Shown here piece after piece: positions 7,837 through 14,062 of a stretch of 14,411 nt of DNA. This stretch comes from an uncultured Bacilli bacterium (GTDB lineage Bacteria > Bacillota_I > Bacilli_A > RF39 > UBA660): the NCBI GenBank assembly GCA_947632415.1, contig CANRPB010000025.1, positions 1-14,411 of the forward strand, read 5' to 3'. The translations under genes and the position numbers were made by a program. Numbering within the stretch: the stretch's first letter is position 1; every line of letters starts with the position of its first letter. Below the pieces are notes generated by a model. That model was given only the letters and a program-made list of their open reading frames with translations, did not search any database and was not told where the DNA came from.

Positions 7837-7867
7837 AAAAAACAAACTTTAAAATTGTTTGTTTTTT
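7837..7867. terminator. Bidirectional intrinsic terminator between convergent genes
   Basis: AAAAAACAAAC and GTTTGTTTTTT form a perfect 11-bp inverted repeat around a 9-nt loop, with six-base A and T tracts at the ends, so it works on both strands. It lies 6 nt after the carboxypeptidase stop. The stop codon of the minus-strand HD gene is in its loop, so one arm also encodes that protein's last residues (KNKQF). Confidence 0.85.
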
Positions 7868-8496
7868 ATTTTACTAATTTTATGGTTAATAGCGTAATCA
7901 GAAACTGCTTTAAAATTTTCGTCGTATGGATAAACTTGCTGTCCATATAAAAGCCACATTGTCGACCAATTCATACCAGTTTTAAGTAAGGTTTGAACTC
8001 GTTCATTTTCTAATGCATCATTATCTTGTTTATTTAAGTCTACACAACCTTCTTCATCATATAATTTACTTTGTAAATCACACTCTAATTTATCACATTG
8101 ATAAGCAAACATAGCTTCTTTGGTACTATGAGCATCAAACTCTAAAAATAATTGTTCAATTTGCGGACCATCTAATAATCCATTTAATATTGTGTGCATA
8201 GCCTCATGTTCTATCTTTTCCTTTTCTTCTTTTGAGATTTGAAATTGCGTTAAATCACCAATGATAGCCTCACCAAGTTCGTGAATAGCAATCATATATA
8301 TAACTTTCATGATATCAATATCATATTGATACTCTGACTTCATAGCAAGCGCTAACATTTGAACACCAAAAATATGTTCCGCAACACTTTCGATTCTTTC
8401 TCTTTTAACTTGCCAATTTTTCCAACCAGTTCTAATAATATCCTTCAATTTATTACATACAACATAATAATTGGTTACCCTTTCTTCTTTAAGCAT
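7849..8496 (-). CDS. HD-domain hydrolase, YfbR/HDDC2-like (predicted 5'-nucleotidase)
   Basis: A 215-residue soluble protein of the HD_3 (YfbR/HDDC2) group, whose characterised members are metal-dependent 5'-deoxyribonucleotidases. Family marks are WQVKRERIESVAEH with H41, IAIHELGEAIIGDLT at about 69-83, EKIEHEAM at about 93-100, and the late aspartate D135 in YQCDKLECD. The paired metal ligands are H72-E73 rather than H-D, a substitution that may alter metal use or activity. The ATG at 8496 is preceded by GGAAGTGATG, a good match to the end of the anti-Shine-Dalgarno complement. It converges with the carboxypeptidase gene, and its 3' end is built into their shared terminator. The function in nucleotide-pool cleaning is inferred from the family; the substrate is unknown. 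Confidence 0.85.
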   Translation of the reverse strand: MLKEERVTNYYVVCNKLKDIIRTGWKNWQVKRERIESVAEHIFGVQMLALAMKSEYQYDIDIMKVIYMIAIHELGEAIIGDLTQFQISKEEKEKIEHEAMHTILNGLLDGPQIEQLFLEFDAHSTKEAMFAYQCDKLECDLQSKLYDEEGCVDLNKQDNDALENERVQTLLKTGMNWSTMWLLYGQQVYPYDENFKAVSDYAINHKISKIKNKQF

Positions 8497-8586
8497 AAAT
8501 CATCACTTCCTAAAAATACACAAATCATATAATACCCAGGCTATAACATTCAAAATCATTATATATACACTTTAATTAAAACCTTT

Positions 8587-8928
8587 TTATATTAATTCGA
8601 TTCTAATACCTAAAACACCATATTTACATTGTTTTTCTTTTGAATAAAACTGTTCCAAAACATTCAATAATTCACTTTTGGTCATTGAACTATCTGCTAA
8701 AATCGATATGTCAAAATCTTTAAACATATCAATAAAATTATTATATCTTAATAAACCAATCACTTTTGCTTCAAAAAAATCATTTAATTCTGGTTCCTTT
8801 AAAAATCTGATAGTGTCTCCAATTTTAATTTTTTTCCTTTTTTCATCATTAAGTCTTATTTCAATTCTTTTAGTACCATTAAGCATAAAATTATAATACT
8901 CAGGTTGTAATTTCATTTCATATTTCAT
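8587..8928 (-). CDS. ASCH-domain protein
   Basis: A 113-residue single-domain protein. The opening MKLQPEYYNFMLNGTKRIEIRLND, with K-x-IEIR, is the characteristic ASCH start (PUA-like fold). It is followed by IKIGDTIRF, the strand-rich FEAKVIGLLRYNNFIDMF, and the closing KYGVLGIRIELI. ASCH domains bind RNA or modified nucleosides, and some small ones (YqfB) hydrolyse N4-acetylcytidine. Which applies here is not visible. The ATG at 8928 is chosen because AAGGTGG lies 5 nt upstream; a GTG at 8937 overlaps that site and is less likely. A TATAAT box lies between it and the SWIM gene fragment. The next gene in its direction is the HD nucleotidase, 90 nt away, so the two could share a nucleotide-salvage theme (inference). 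Confidence 0.85.
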   Translation of the reverse strand: MKYEMKLQPEYYNFMLNGTKRIEIRLNDEKRKKIKIGDTIRFLKEPELNDFFEAKVIGLLRYNNFIDMFKDFDISILADSSMTKSELLNVLEQFYSKEKQCKYGVLGIRIELI

Positions 8929-8950
8929 ATTAACCACCTTCTATAAAATT

Positions 8951-8956
8951 ATTATA
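8951..8956 (-). promoter_or_regulatory. Possible -10 box for the ASCH gene
   Basis: TTGTATAAT on the minus strand gives a consensus TATAAT 22 nt before the ASCH start, in the 33-nt gap after the SWIM fragment stop. No good -35 is seen upstream, so this is tentative. Confidence 0.35.
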
Positions 8957-8961
8957 CAACC

Positions 8962-9528
8962 CTAGCTATTTATTAATTCATAAAATCTTTGTTTATTTTT
9001 AGCACTTAAAACATTCATTATTTCTTCTTTAAATGCTTTTTTGCTTATATAGTTAGGATACATTTCTTTTAACATATCAAAAATAAAGTCATCAGAGTTA
9101 TCAAGTTCTTCCATTCTTCTAATACAATAACATAATTTTTGATACCATTTTCTACCTGACACTCTTTTTGATTCTTCAAGTATTTGTGGTTTATAAAAAT
9201 TTAATAATTCTTTACTATATTTATCATTTAATGCATCTTGATATTTTGCTAATTCATACATATTTGGATTTTTCTTTAATAATTCAAATAATTTATCATT
9301 TTCATTTTCTTCCATATAAATTTCTTCTAAAATATCTCTATTATTAGATTTTATTTTGGATATTATATTTTCTTTTATAGACTTCCATTCAGAAGCACTA
9401 TACATATCTTTTAGTTCTTTATATTTTTCAAAACTATTTGTTTCTATAATAACTTCAGGTAATATTTTTTTCTTTTCTTCTAATTTACCATATTCATCAT
9501 AAACATCTAGTAATTCATCATAAGCCAT
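8962..9528 (-). CDS. C-terminal fragment of a split SWIM zinc-finger protein
   Basis: A 188-residue, strongly helical, charged reading frame with no membrane segment. Its pattern (YKELKDMYSASEWKSIKENI, ILEEIYMEENENDKLFELL, a GRKWYQ segment and a Y-x(5)-R/K-x-AFKEEI ending) matches the C-terminal helical region of long SWIM zinc-finger proteins. It is not an independent family I recognise. The first ATG has no convincing ribosome binding site (GTAAGAAAAGAT before it). The frame is open further upstream, to a TAA that nearly touches the stop of the preceding ORF. The two ORFs therefore fit end to end and differ by one frame. I read it as the 3' half of one broken gene. If it is expressed, it needs readthrough, frameshifting or weak internal initiation. 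Confidence 0.7.
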   Translation of the reverse strand: MAYDELLDVYDEYGKLEEKKKILPEVIIETNSFEKYKELKDMYSASEWKSIKENIISKIKSNNRDILEEIYMEENENDKLFELLKKNPNMYELAKYQDALNDKYSKELLNFYKPQILEESKRVSGRKWYQKLCYCIRRMEELDNSDDFIFDMLKEMYPNYISKKAFKEEIMNVLSAKNKQRFYELINS

Positions 9529-9547
9529 ATCTTTTCTTACATGATTT

Positions 9548-10513
9548 TTACTCTTTTAATATTCGTATTACTTCGTCTATTTTATTATCATGCTTTAAAT
9601 ACTTAATCAATAATTCTTTTACATCACAATGTTCAATATTTTCATAACACATTTTTATGGCAGCATCTTTATTTATAAAATCATAAGTTAATGATATTTT
9701 ATCTAAAGTTTGATTAACAAATATTCCGTAAGTGTTTAATTCAATTTCATCCAATATTTTAACTGCTTTTATGGCAGAATCTTTATCATAAACATAAAGA
9801 ATAAAAGCATGCAATGGTGCATCAGAAAAATCATCTAAAATATTATTTGATGCTATATTTTTAGTATAATCTAAGAAGATATCAAAATATTCATCATTAT
9901 ATAAAAGTTTACTTGCACTTTCATTAATTAAATATAATGATTCTTGAAATTCACCATTAGATCCATCCATAAAAGTATTCTTTATAAATTTATATGTATA
10001 CTTGATTAATTCAAAAGCACTATTATATTCTTCACTTTCTATAAAATCATCTATATAATGAGATACATTATTAATTAAATTTACATAGTACCTTCCATTA
10101 TAATAATTAACATAACCATTTCTATCACTTATTTTTCTAAGCTTATAATTCATTTCATCATATATTTGGGAAAGTTCAGACTTATGTTTTTCTTGTTTTA
10201 TTTCTTTTTTATTTGAAATTTCTAATTGAGGAATCTCATTTTCTTCTAAATAATAAAGAACAGCAGCAATATGTTTACACATGTATTCACCATCTTCTGA
10301 ATATGGACATGAGCAATGAAAATTATTCAATTTTTTATCATCCACTCTTAATTCTATTCTATATATTTCAGAGCCATCAATATAAGCAGTTACTAAATCA
10401 TCTTGCCACCAAATATCTAATATTCTATTTTCTTTATAGTAATTTTTTCCACGAGATAATATAAGTGAATCAAAATAATCTTCAAAATCATAATTTTTTA
10501 AAAACTTCTTCAT
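9548..10513 (-). CDS. SWIM zinc-finger protein, N-terminal part (gene broken by frameshift)
   Basis: A 321-residue frame holding the SWIM zinc finger: C67-S-C69, nine residues, then C79-K-H81 (CSCPYSEDGEYMCKH). It is preceded by the usual LILSRGKNYY motif at about 17-26 and the strand-rich WWQDDLVTAYIDGSEIYRIELRV segment. The remainder is alpha-helical repeat-like. SWIM domains bind DNA or protein partners; no enzymatic domain is visible here, so the biological role is unknown. It ends at KE-stop (TAA 9550-9548), where family members continue for another couple of hundred residues; that continuation is present one frame over, downstream. Deleting one A from the AAAA at 9557-9554, or adding two bases beside GAG, joins the frames. 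The start lacks a good ribosome binding site. A better one serves an in-frame 18-codon ORF just upstream. Confidence 0.8.
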   Translation of the reverse strand: MKKFLKNYDFEDYFDSLILSRGKNYYKENRILDIWWQDDLVTAYIDGSEIYRIELRVDDKKLNNFHCSCPYSEDGEYMCKHIAAVLYYLEENEIPQLEISNKKEIKQEKHKSELSQIYDEMNYKLRKISDRNGYVNYYNGRYYVNLINNVSHYIDDFIESEEYNSAFELIKYTYKFIKNTFMDGSNGEFQESLYLINESASKLLYNDEYFDIFLDYTKNIASNNILDDFSDAPLHAFILYVYDKDSAIKAVKILDEIELNTYGIFVNQTLDKISLTYDFINKDAAIKMCYENIEHCDVKELLIKYLKHDNKIDEVIRILKE

Positions 10514-10516
10514 AAT

Positions 10517-10573
10517 TCATCTCTTATTCATTAATATCATATCTAATTCATCTTCACTTAATTTTACTTTCAT
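10517..10573 (-). CDS. 18-residue ORF in frame upstream of the SWIM gene
   Basis: ATG at 10573 with AAGGAG 9 nt upstream encodes MKVKLSEDELDMILMNKR and ends at TGA, three bases before and in frame with the SWIM ATG. It has the strongest ribosome binding site in this unit and an extended -10 promoter in front. It may be a leader peptide that delivers ribosomes to the poorly marked SWIM start. Alternatively it is the true N-terminus of the SWIM protein, cut off by a nonsense mutation. Too short for a homology judgement. Confidence 0.45.
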   Translation of the reverse strand: MKVKLSEDELDMILMNKR

Positions 10574-10609
10574 AAAATCGCACTCCTTTCAACAAGTTCT
10601 TATTAATCA

Positions 10610-10618
10610 ATTATACCA
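10610..10618 (-). promoter_or_regulatory. Extended -10 promoter of the SWIM/sORF unit
   Basis: TGGTATAAT on the minus strand lies about 36 nt before the small ORF start. It directly follows, and overlaps, the T-tail of the terminator at 10616-10645. A -35 of consensus quality is absent. Confidence 0.55.
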
Positions 10619-10645
10619 AAAAAAGTTGAGTTTTTCCCAACTTTT
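10616..10645 (-). terminator. Intrinsic terminator upstream of the SWIM unit
   Basis: AAAAGTTGGG-AAAAA-CTCAACTTTT (minus-strand sense) forms a 10-bp stem with one wobble and a 5-nt loop, followed by TTT for seven consecutive Ts in all. It ends any transcript coming from the promoter near 10800 or reading through from the LysM gene. Confidence 0.75.
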
Positions 10646-10700
10646 ACAGTATTTTATGTTAATTTATATTACACTATCCATATTACCTATCTTCACTTAA

Positions 10701-10745
10701 TTAATATTTTTCACATAACATTTTTAAAGAATACTGACCAATCAT
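10701..10745 (-). CDS. Possible 14-residue ORF in a short promoter-terminator unit
   Basis: ATG at 10745, with AAAGAAGTG 5 nt upstream, encodes MIGQYSLKMLCEKY and then TAA. It lies between a good promoter (10772-10800) and the terminator at 10616-10645, giving a transcript of roughly 150 nt. The following triplets (LSEDR, then stop) resemble the start of the next small ORF, and a 14-bp sequence (ATCTTCACTTAATT, plus strand) recurs at 10550-10563 and 10689-10702. This could be a small RNA, a tiny peptide gene or a decayed gene end. Confidence 0.3.
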   Translation of the reverse strand: MIGQYSLKMLCEKY

Positions 10746-10771
10746 TATAACACTTCTTTCTTAATACAACC

Positions 10772-10800
10772 ATTATATCAAATAAACTTTTTTACAACAA
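10772..10800 (-). promoter_or_regulatory. Promoter of the short intergenic transcript
   Basis: TTGTTG (10800-10795), a 17-bp spacer and TATAAT (10777-10772) read on the minus strand, in the 285-nt gap between the LysM gene and the SWIM unit. No other gene-scale content is visible in this gap. Confidence 0.5.
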
Positions 10801-10858
10801 TTTATTTTTAATATTTCTAATAGATTATAGTCAATACCTTTTTTCTAATATAAATAAT

Positions 10859-11797
10859 TTATGTATTAACAGGAATTTTTAAAACTTGCCCTATTCTTAA
10901 TAAATCACTTGTTAAATTATTTAAGCTCATAAGAGTATTAACCGAAGTATTATATCGTAAAGCAATACCATATAAAGTATCACCCTGCATTACTACATAA
11001 TTAATATAATTATCACTAATTGGAATATTAAGAATTTGCCCTATTCTCAATATATCACTTGTTAAATTATTTAAACTTTTAAGAACACTAACAGTTGTAT
11101 TATATTTTTTAGCAATTCCATAAAGTGTATCACCACTTTTTACAGTATACTTAATATACTCATCCTGACCATTTTTAGGAATTTTCAAAATCTGTCCTAT
11201 TCTTAATACATCACTCGTTAAATTATTTAAACTCTTAAGAGCATCAACCGTTGTATTAAAACGCTTTGCAATACCATATAAAGTATCACCACTTACAACC
11301 TTATAAGTATCACTAACCTCCTCACTACTAAGCGCACAATCATTCAAATTACCATATAAAGAATTAAGTAAACTCCAAGTTTTGCTTCCAACAATACCAT
11401 CCGCACCCAATTCATTATTAACCTGAAATCTCTTAACAGCATTTTCCGTTTCTAAATCAAAATTACCATTAATAGAACCAGTATAATATAAAAGAGCCTT
11501 TAATTTGGTCTGTAAATCAGTAACATAACTACCAGTTGTGCCTAATCTTATAGTAGGATATACACTAATAGGTGCGATATTAGACTCTGTATACTCAATT
11601 AACTTATCCCTAGTTTGCTCATCAACTACACCCGTATCAGGTAACCCTACCTCTTTTTGAAAAGCCTTAACTCCTTCTAAAGTAGAAAGGCCAAAACTTC
11701 CCGTAATCAGAGCACTATAATAACCTAAAATTTTTAATTTTTCTTGTAATATTTTGACATCATTTCCCGTATCACCTAACTTCAATGTTCCATACAT
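10859..11797 (-). CDS. Peptidoglycan-binding protein with two PG_binding_1 and three LysM domains
   Basis: A 312-residue modular wall-binding protein. Residues about 5-68 and 83-147 are PG_binding_1 repeats (LGDTGNDVKILQEKLKILGYY and LGTTGSYVTDLQTKLKALLYY, each with a later AFQ/RFQ and D-G-V/I-V element). Residues about 164-207, 216-259 and 266-310 are LysM domains, each with a SGDTLYGIA-like start, a SLNNLTSD middle and a RIGQ-L-IP ending. There is no catalytic domain and no signal peptide; MYGTLKLGD begins directly with the first wall-binding repeat. The ATG has AAGGGGTGATAAC immediately upstream. The lack of an export signal together with LysM modules recalls SafA and SleL, mother-cell proteins that build onto the spore surface. 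With a SleC-like gene divergently adjacent, a spore coat or cortex role is likely but inferred. A phage or other wall-binding accessory is the alternative. Confidence 0.88.
   Translation of the reverse strand: MYGTLKLGDTGNDVKILQEKLKILGYYSALITGSFGLSTLEGVKAFQKEVGLPDTGVVDEQTRDKLIEYTESNIAPISVYPTIRLGTTGSYVTDLQTKLKALLYYTGSINGNFDLETENAVKRFQVNNELGADGIVGSKTWSLLNSLYGNLNDCALSSEEVSDTYKVVSGDTLYGIAKRFNTTVDALKSLNNLTSDVLRIGQILKIPKNGQDEYIKYTVKSGDTLYGIAKKYNTTVSVLKSLNNLTSDILRIGQILNIPISDNYINYVVMQGDTLYGIALRYNTSVNTLMSLNNLTSDLLRIGQVLKIPVNT
10868..11308 (-). repeat. Three tandem LysM-coding repeats (about 150-156 bp each)
   Basis: Successive LysM units start 52 and 50 codons apart and are very similar at DNA level: versions of the block reading CTTGTTAAATTATTTAA (plus strand) recur three times. 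Such repeats can gain or lose units by recombination. The high similarity suggests recent duplication or homogenisation. Confidence 0.8.
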
Positions 11798-11862
11798 GTT
11801 ATCACCCCTTCAATTATATTCATTAATTTTTAAGATATTAATATAATAAATTGAGGTGACAT

Positions 11863-13080
11863 ATGGCAAAAGGATATTTAAAAATTAACGTTTATGGCGA
11901 AAATATCGCCAACCCTGTCAAAAGTGCCAATATAAAAATATTAAAAAATGATCAAGAAATATTTACAACCAAAACCGACGAAAATGGAAAAACCGAATTA
12001 ATAACTTTAGATACAGTTGATAAAAGTTATTCTGAATCAAAACAAACTAAAGTAAAACCTTACGAAACATATGACATTATTGTCGAAGCCCTAGGTTTAA
12101 ATCCAATTAGAATCAACGGCGTCCAAATATTTGATGACGTTACATCTATTCAAGACGTCTACTTAACATCAATCGATAATGAACAAGGAGAAAAAACAGA
12201 CAATCTACCACCTAATACTTTGTGGGGGAACTATCCATCTGAAATAATCGAAGATACAGAAGAAAATAACAAAGTCGCACCCATTGTTTTAAAAGAAGTT
12301 TTAATTCCATCAACAATTGTTGTTCATGATGGTACACCCAGTAACACTAACGCACCCAATTATACCGTACCATTCACTGACTATATCAAAAATGTAGCCA
12401 GTAGTGAAATATACAGTACCTGGCCAACCGAAACCATTAAAGCAAATGTTTTAGCCATTATTTCTTTTACTTTAAACCGTATCTATACTGAATGGTACCG
12501 TAGTAGGGGCTACGACTTTACAATTACATCAACAACCACCTATGATCAAAAATATACAAGAAACGGCACCATTTTTGAACCAATATCTAAAACCGTCGAT
12601 GAAATATTTACCAATTACATCCGTAGTGGTATTAGACTAGAACCCTTGCTTGCCCACTACAAAAACGATACTAACGAAGAAGGATACTTAAGTCAGTGGG
12701 GCTCAAAAGAACTTGGCGATAAAGGCTATAATGCCCTAGAAATACTAAGATACTACTATGGAAATAATATTAATATTTATAGTGCTAAAACAACTCAAAA
12801 TTATCCCTACTCCTTCACATCAACACTAAAATCAGGAGACTGTAATATAGATGTATATATCCTTCAAAACTCTCTAAACTATATCCGTGGCAGTTACCCA
12901 GGAATTCCTAAAATAACAAATCCAACCGGATACTTCGATGCAAACACCGAAAATGCCGTCAAAACATTTCAAGAAGTATTTTCACTATCACCAACAGGTC
13001 AAGTCAATTATCAAACTTGGTATAAAATATCATATATCCTAACAGCAGTAAAAGACTTAACAGAAAGCATCTATAATTAA
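11863..13080 (+). CDS. sleC: SleC-like spore cortex-lytic enzyme (SpoIID-like domain plus peptidoglycan-binding domain)
   Basis: A 405-residue protein laid out like clostridial SleC, the pro-enzyme that degrades spore cortex peptidoglycan at germination. Residues about 1-105 are a beta-rich pro-domain (GYLKINVYGENIANPV, KPYETYDIIVEA, GVQIFDDVTSIQDV). Residues about 165-300 are the SpoIID-like lytic transglycosylase domain, with YIKNVASSEIYSTWPTETIK containing E182 at the position of the SpoIID catalytic glutamate, then LNRIYTEWYRSRGYDFTI and GYLSQWGSKELGDKGY. Residues about 325-395 are a PG_binding_1 domain (VYILQNSLNYI, AVKTFQ, LSPTGQVN). The linker LIPSTIVVHDGTP at about 147-159 is where SleC proteins are cut by Csp proteases, though the exact site cannot be fixed. 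No signal peptide is present, as in known SleC. The ribosome binding site is TTGAGGTGA. It is divergent from the LysM gene. No Csp protease gene is in the window. It could be a SleC paralogue with a different role. Confidence 0.82.
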   Translation: MAKGYLKINVYGENIANPVKSANIKILKNDQEIFTTKTDENGKTELITLDTVDKSYSESKQTKVKPYETYDIIVEALGLNPIRINGVQIFDDVTSIQDVYLTSIDNEQGEKTDNLPPNTLWGNYPSEIIEDTEENNKVAPIVLKEVLIPSTIVVHDGTPSNTNAPNYTVPFTDYIKNVASSEIYSTWPTETIKANVLAIISFTLNRIYTEWYRSRGYDFTITSTTTYDQKYTRNGTIFEPISKTVDEIFTNYIRSGIRLEPLLAHYKNDTNEEGYLSQWGSKELGDKGYNALEILRYYYGNNINIYSAKTTQNYPYSFTSTLKSGDCNIDVYILQNSLNYIRGSYPGIPKITNPTGYFDANTENAVKTFQEVFSLSPTGQVNYQTWYKISYILTAVKDLTESIYN

Positions 13081-13104
13081 TTGTTACAATATGTAACAAT
13101 TTTT
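13079..13104 (+). terminator. Intrinsic terminator of the SleC-like gene
   Basis: AATTGTTACA-ATA-TGTAACAATT forms a 10-bp stem with a minimal loop, running into five Ts. The stem starts within the stop codon of the SleC-like gene. Confidence 0.75.
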
Positions 13105-13112
13105 AATTAAAG

Positions 13113-13133
13113 AAAAAAAGACCAAAAGTCTTT
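13113..13133 (-). terminator. Intrinsic terminator of the short-chain dehydrogenase gene
   Basis: On the minus strand AAAGAC-TTTTG-GTCTTT forms a 6-bp stem followed by more Ts (seven in the run). It overlaps the dehydrogenase stop codon. The two convergent genes therefore each have a separate terminator here, unlike the single shared hairpin at 7837-7867. Confidence 0.65.
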
Positions 13134-14052
13134 AACCCATTACTTCACCACCATTATTATGTAATACTTGACCAGTAACATAACTAGAATCATCTGAAGC
13201 TAAAAAGACAAACGTTGGCGCTAACTCATATGGCATCGCACCCCTAGCCATAGCTGAATTTGAACCCAATGATGGAATTTTTTCAGCCACCCAGCAAGCT
13301 GGTTGTAACGGTGTCCAAAAAAATCCTGGTGCAATAGCATTTACCCTGATATTTTTTAATGCTAAGTTCCTTGCCAAAGCACGCGTAAATCCAACAATCG
13401 CACCCTTAGTAGTTACATAATCAATTAACTGAGGATCACCATAAAATGTAGTCACAGAAGACAAATTAATTATTGAATCACCACTTTTTAAATATGGTAA
13501 AACTTCCTTTGTTAAATAAAACATACCATATATATTAACCTTCATAGTCCTATCAAATTGTTCATCAGTTATATTTTCTAAATCATCTTGTTGATATTGT
13601 ACTCCAGCATTATTAACTAAAATATCGATGTGTCCATAAGTATTCAATACTTCATTTACTACTTGTTTACAAAAATTATGATTGGTAATATCACCCATGA
13701 TTGGTAGACAACTACCACCTAGTGCTTCAATATAATTTTTAGTATCATAAGCATCTTTATATTCATTATAATAAACTATAACAACTTTAGCCCCTTCTTT
13801 AGCAAATGCTATACTACATGCCCTTCCAAGTCCACTATCTCCTCCTGTTATAATTGCTACTTTATCCTTTAATTTACCACTACCCATATAATTAGGATTA
13901 TCAAATATCGGTAGCGGATTCATTAAGTATTCCATTCCTGGTTGCATATCTTGTGATTGACTTGGAGCTAAAATATTGTAAACTGTGCTTTTTATTCCCT
14001 TATCTCCACAGTATTTATAATAATTGTTTCCAAAATTATAGTCGTAATCCAT
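13132..14052 (-). CDS. NAD(P)-dependent short-chain dehydrogenase (YdaD/GSP39-like)
   Basis: A 306-residue classical SDR oxidoreductase with a 60-residue N-terminal extension. The extension (PSQSQDMQPGMEYLMNPLP, then YMGSGKLKDKVAIITGG) is typical of the group containing Bacillus general-stress protein GSP39 (YdaD) and relatives common in spore-formers. The Rossmann glycine motif is TGGDSGLG at 69-76. D121 (GDIT) contacts the adenine ring region and NNAG is at 147-150. The catalytic residues are S199, Y212 and K216 (YVTTK). The C-terminal VFLASDDSSYVTGQ and NNGGEVMG are canonical. The ATG has AGGAGG 6 nt upstream, and the stop codon of a decayed upstream ORF overlaps that site. It is soluble and cytoplasmic; the substrate is not identifiable. 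A stress or spore-associated role is inferred from relatives and from its neighbours. Confidence 0.92.
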   Translation of the reverse strand: MDYDYNFGNNYYKYCGDKGIKSTVYNILAPSQSQDMQPGMEYLMNPLPIFDNPNYMGSGKLKDKVAIITGGDSGLGRACSIAFAKEGAKVVIVYYNEYKDAYDTKNYIEALGGSCLPIMGDITNHNFCKQVVNEVLNTYGHIDILVNNAGVQYQQDDLENITDEQFDRTMKVNIYGMFYLTKEVLPYLKSGDSIINLSSVTTFYGDPQLIDYVTTKGAIVGFTRALARNLALKNIRVNAIAPGFFWTPLQPACWVAEKIPSLGSNSAMARGAMPYELAPTFVFLASDDSSYVTGQVLHNNGGEVMG

Positions 14053-14062
14053 ATATTACCTC

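Noticed and set aside
8678..8896. Plus-strand ORF opposite the ASCH gene
   Set aside because: Shadow of a recognisable ASCH protein, with no ribosome binding site.
9548..9560. Programmed ribosomal frameshift at GAG-TAA-A
   Set aside because: A +1 shift is needed, but GAG to AGT re-pairing is poor and no upstream Shine-Dalgarno-like stimulator or downstream structure is evident. Indel or sequence error is simpler.
10213..10464. Plus-strand ORF opposite the SWIM zinc finger
   Set aside because: Antisense to the conserved CxC...CxH coding region; the protein has no family features.
10511..10573. TGA read as tryptophan (Mycoplasma-type code), joining the small ORF to the SWIM protein
   Set aside because: Every tryptophan in the surrounding genes is encoded by TGG and those genes read through fully without TGA codons, which argues against reassignment.
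11813..11847. AATATAAT octamers on both strands in the LysM/SleC divergent region, possible paired sporulation-sigma -10 boxes
   Set aside because: Both sit so close to the ribosome binding sites that transcription would start within them, and no matching -35 elements are seen. In AT-rich DNA they may be chance.
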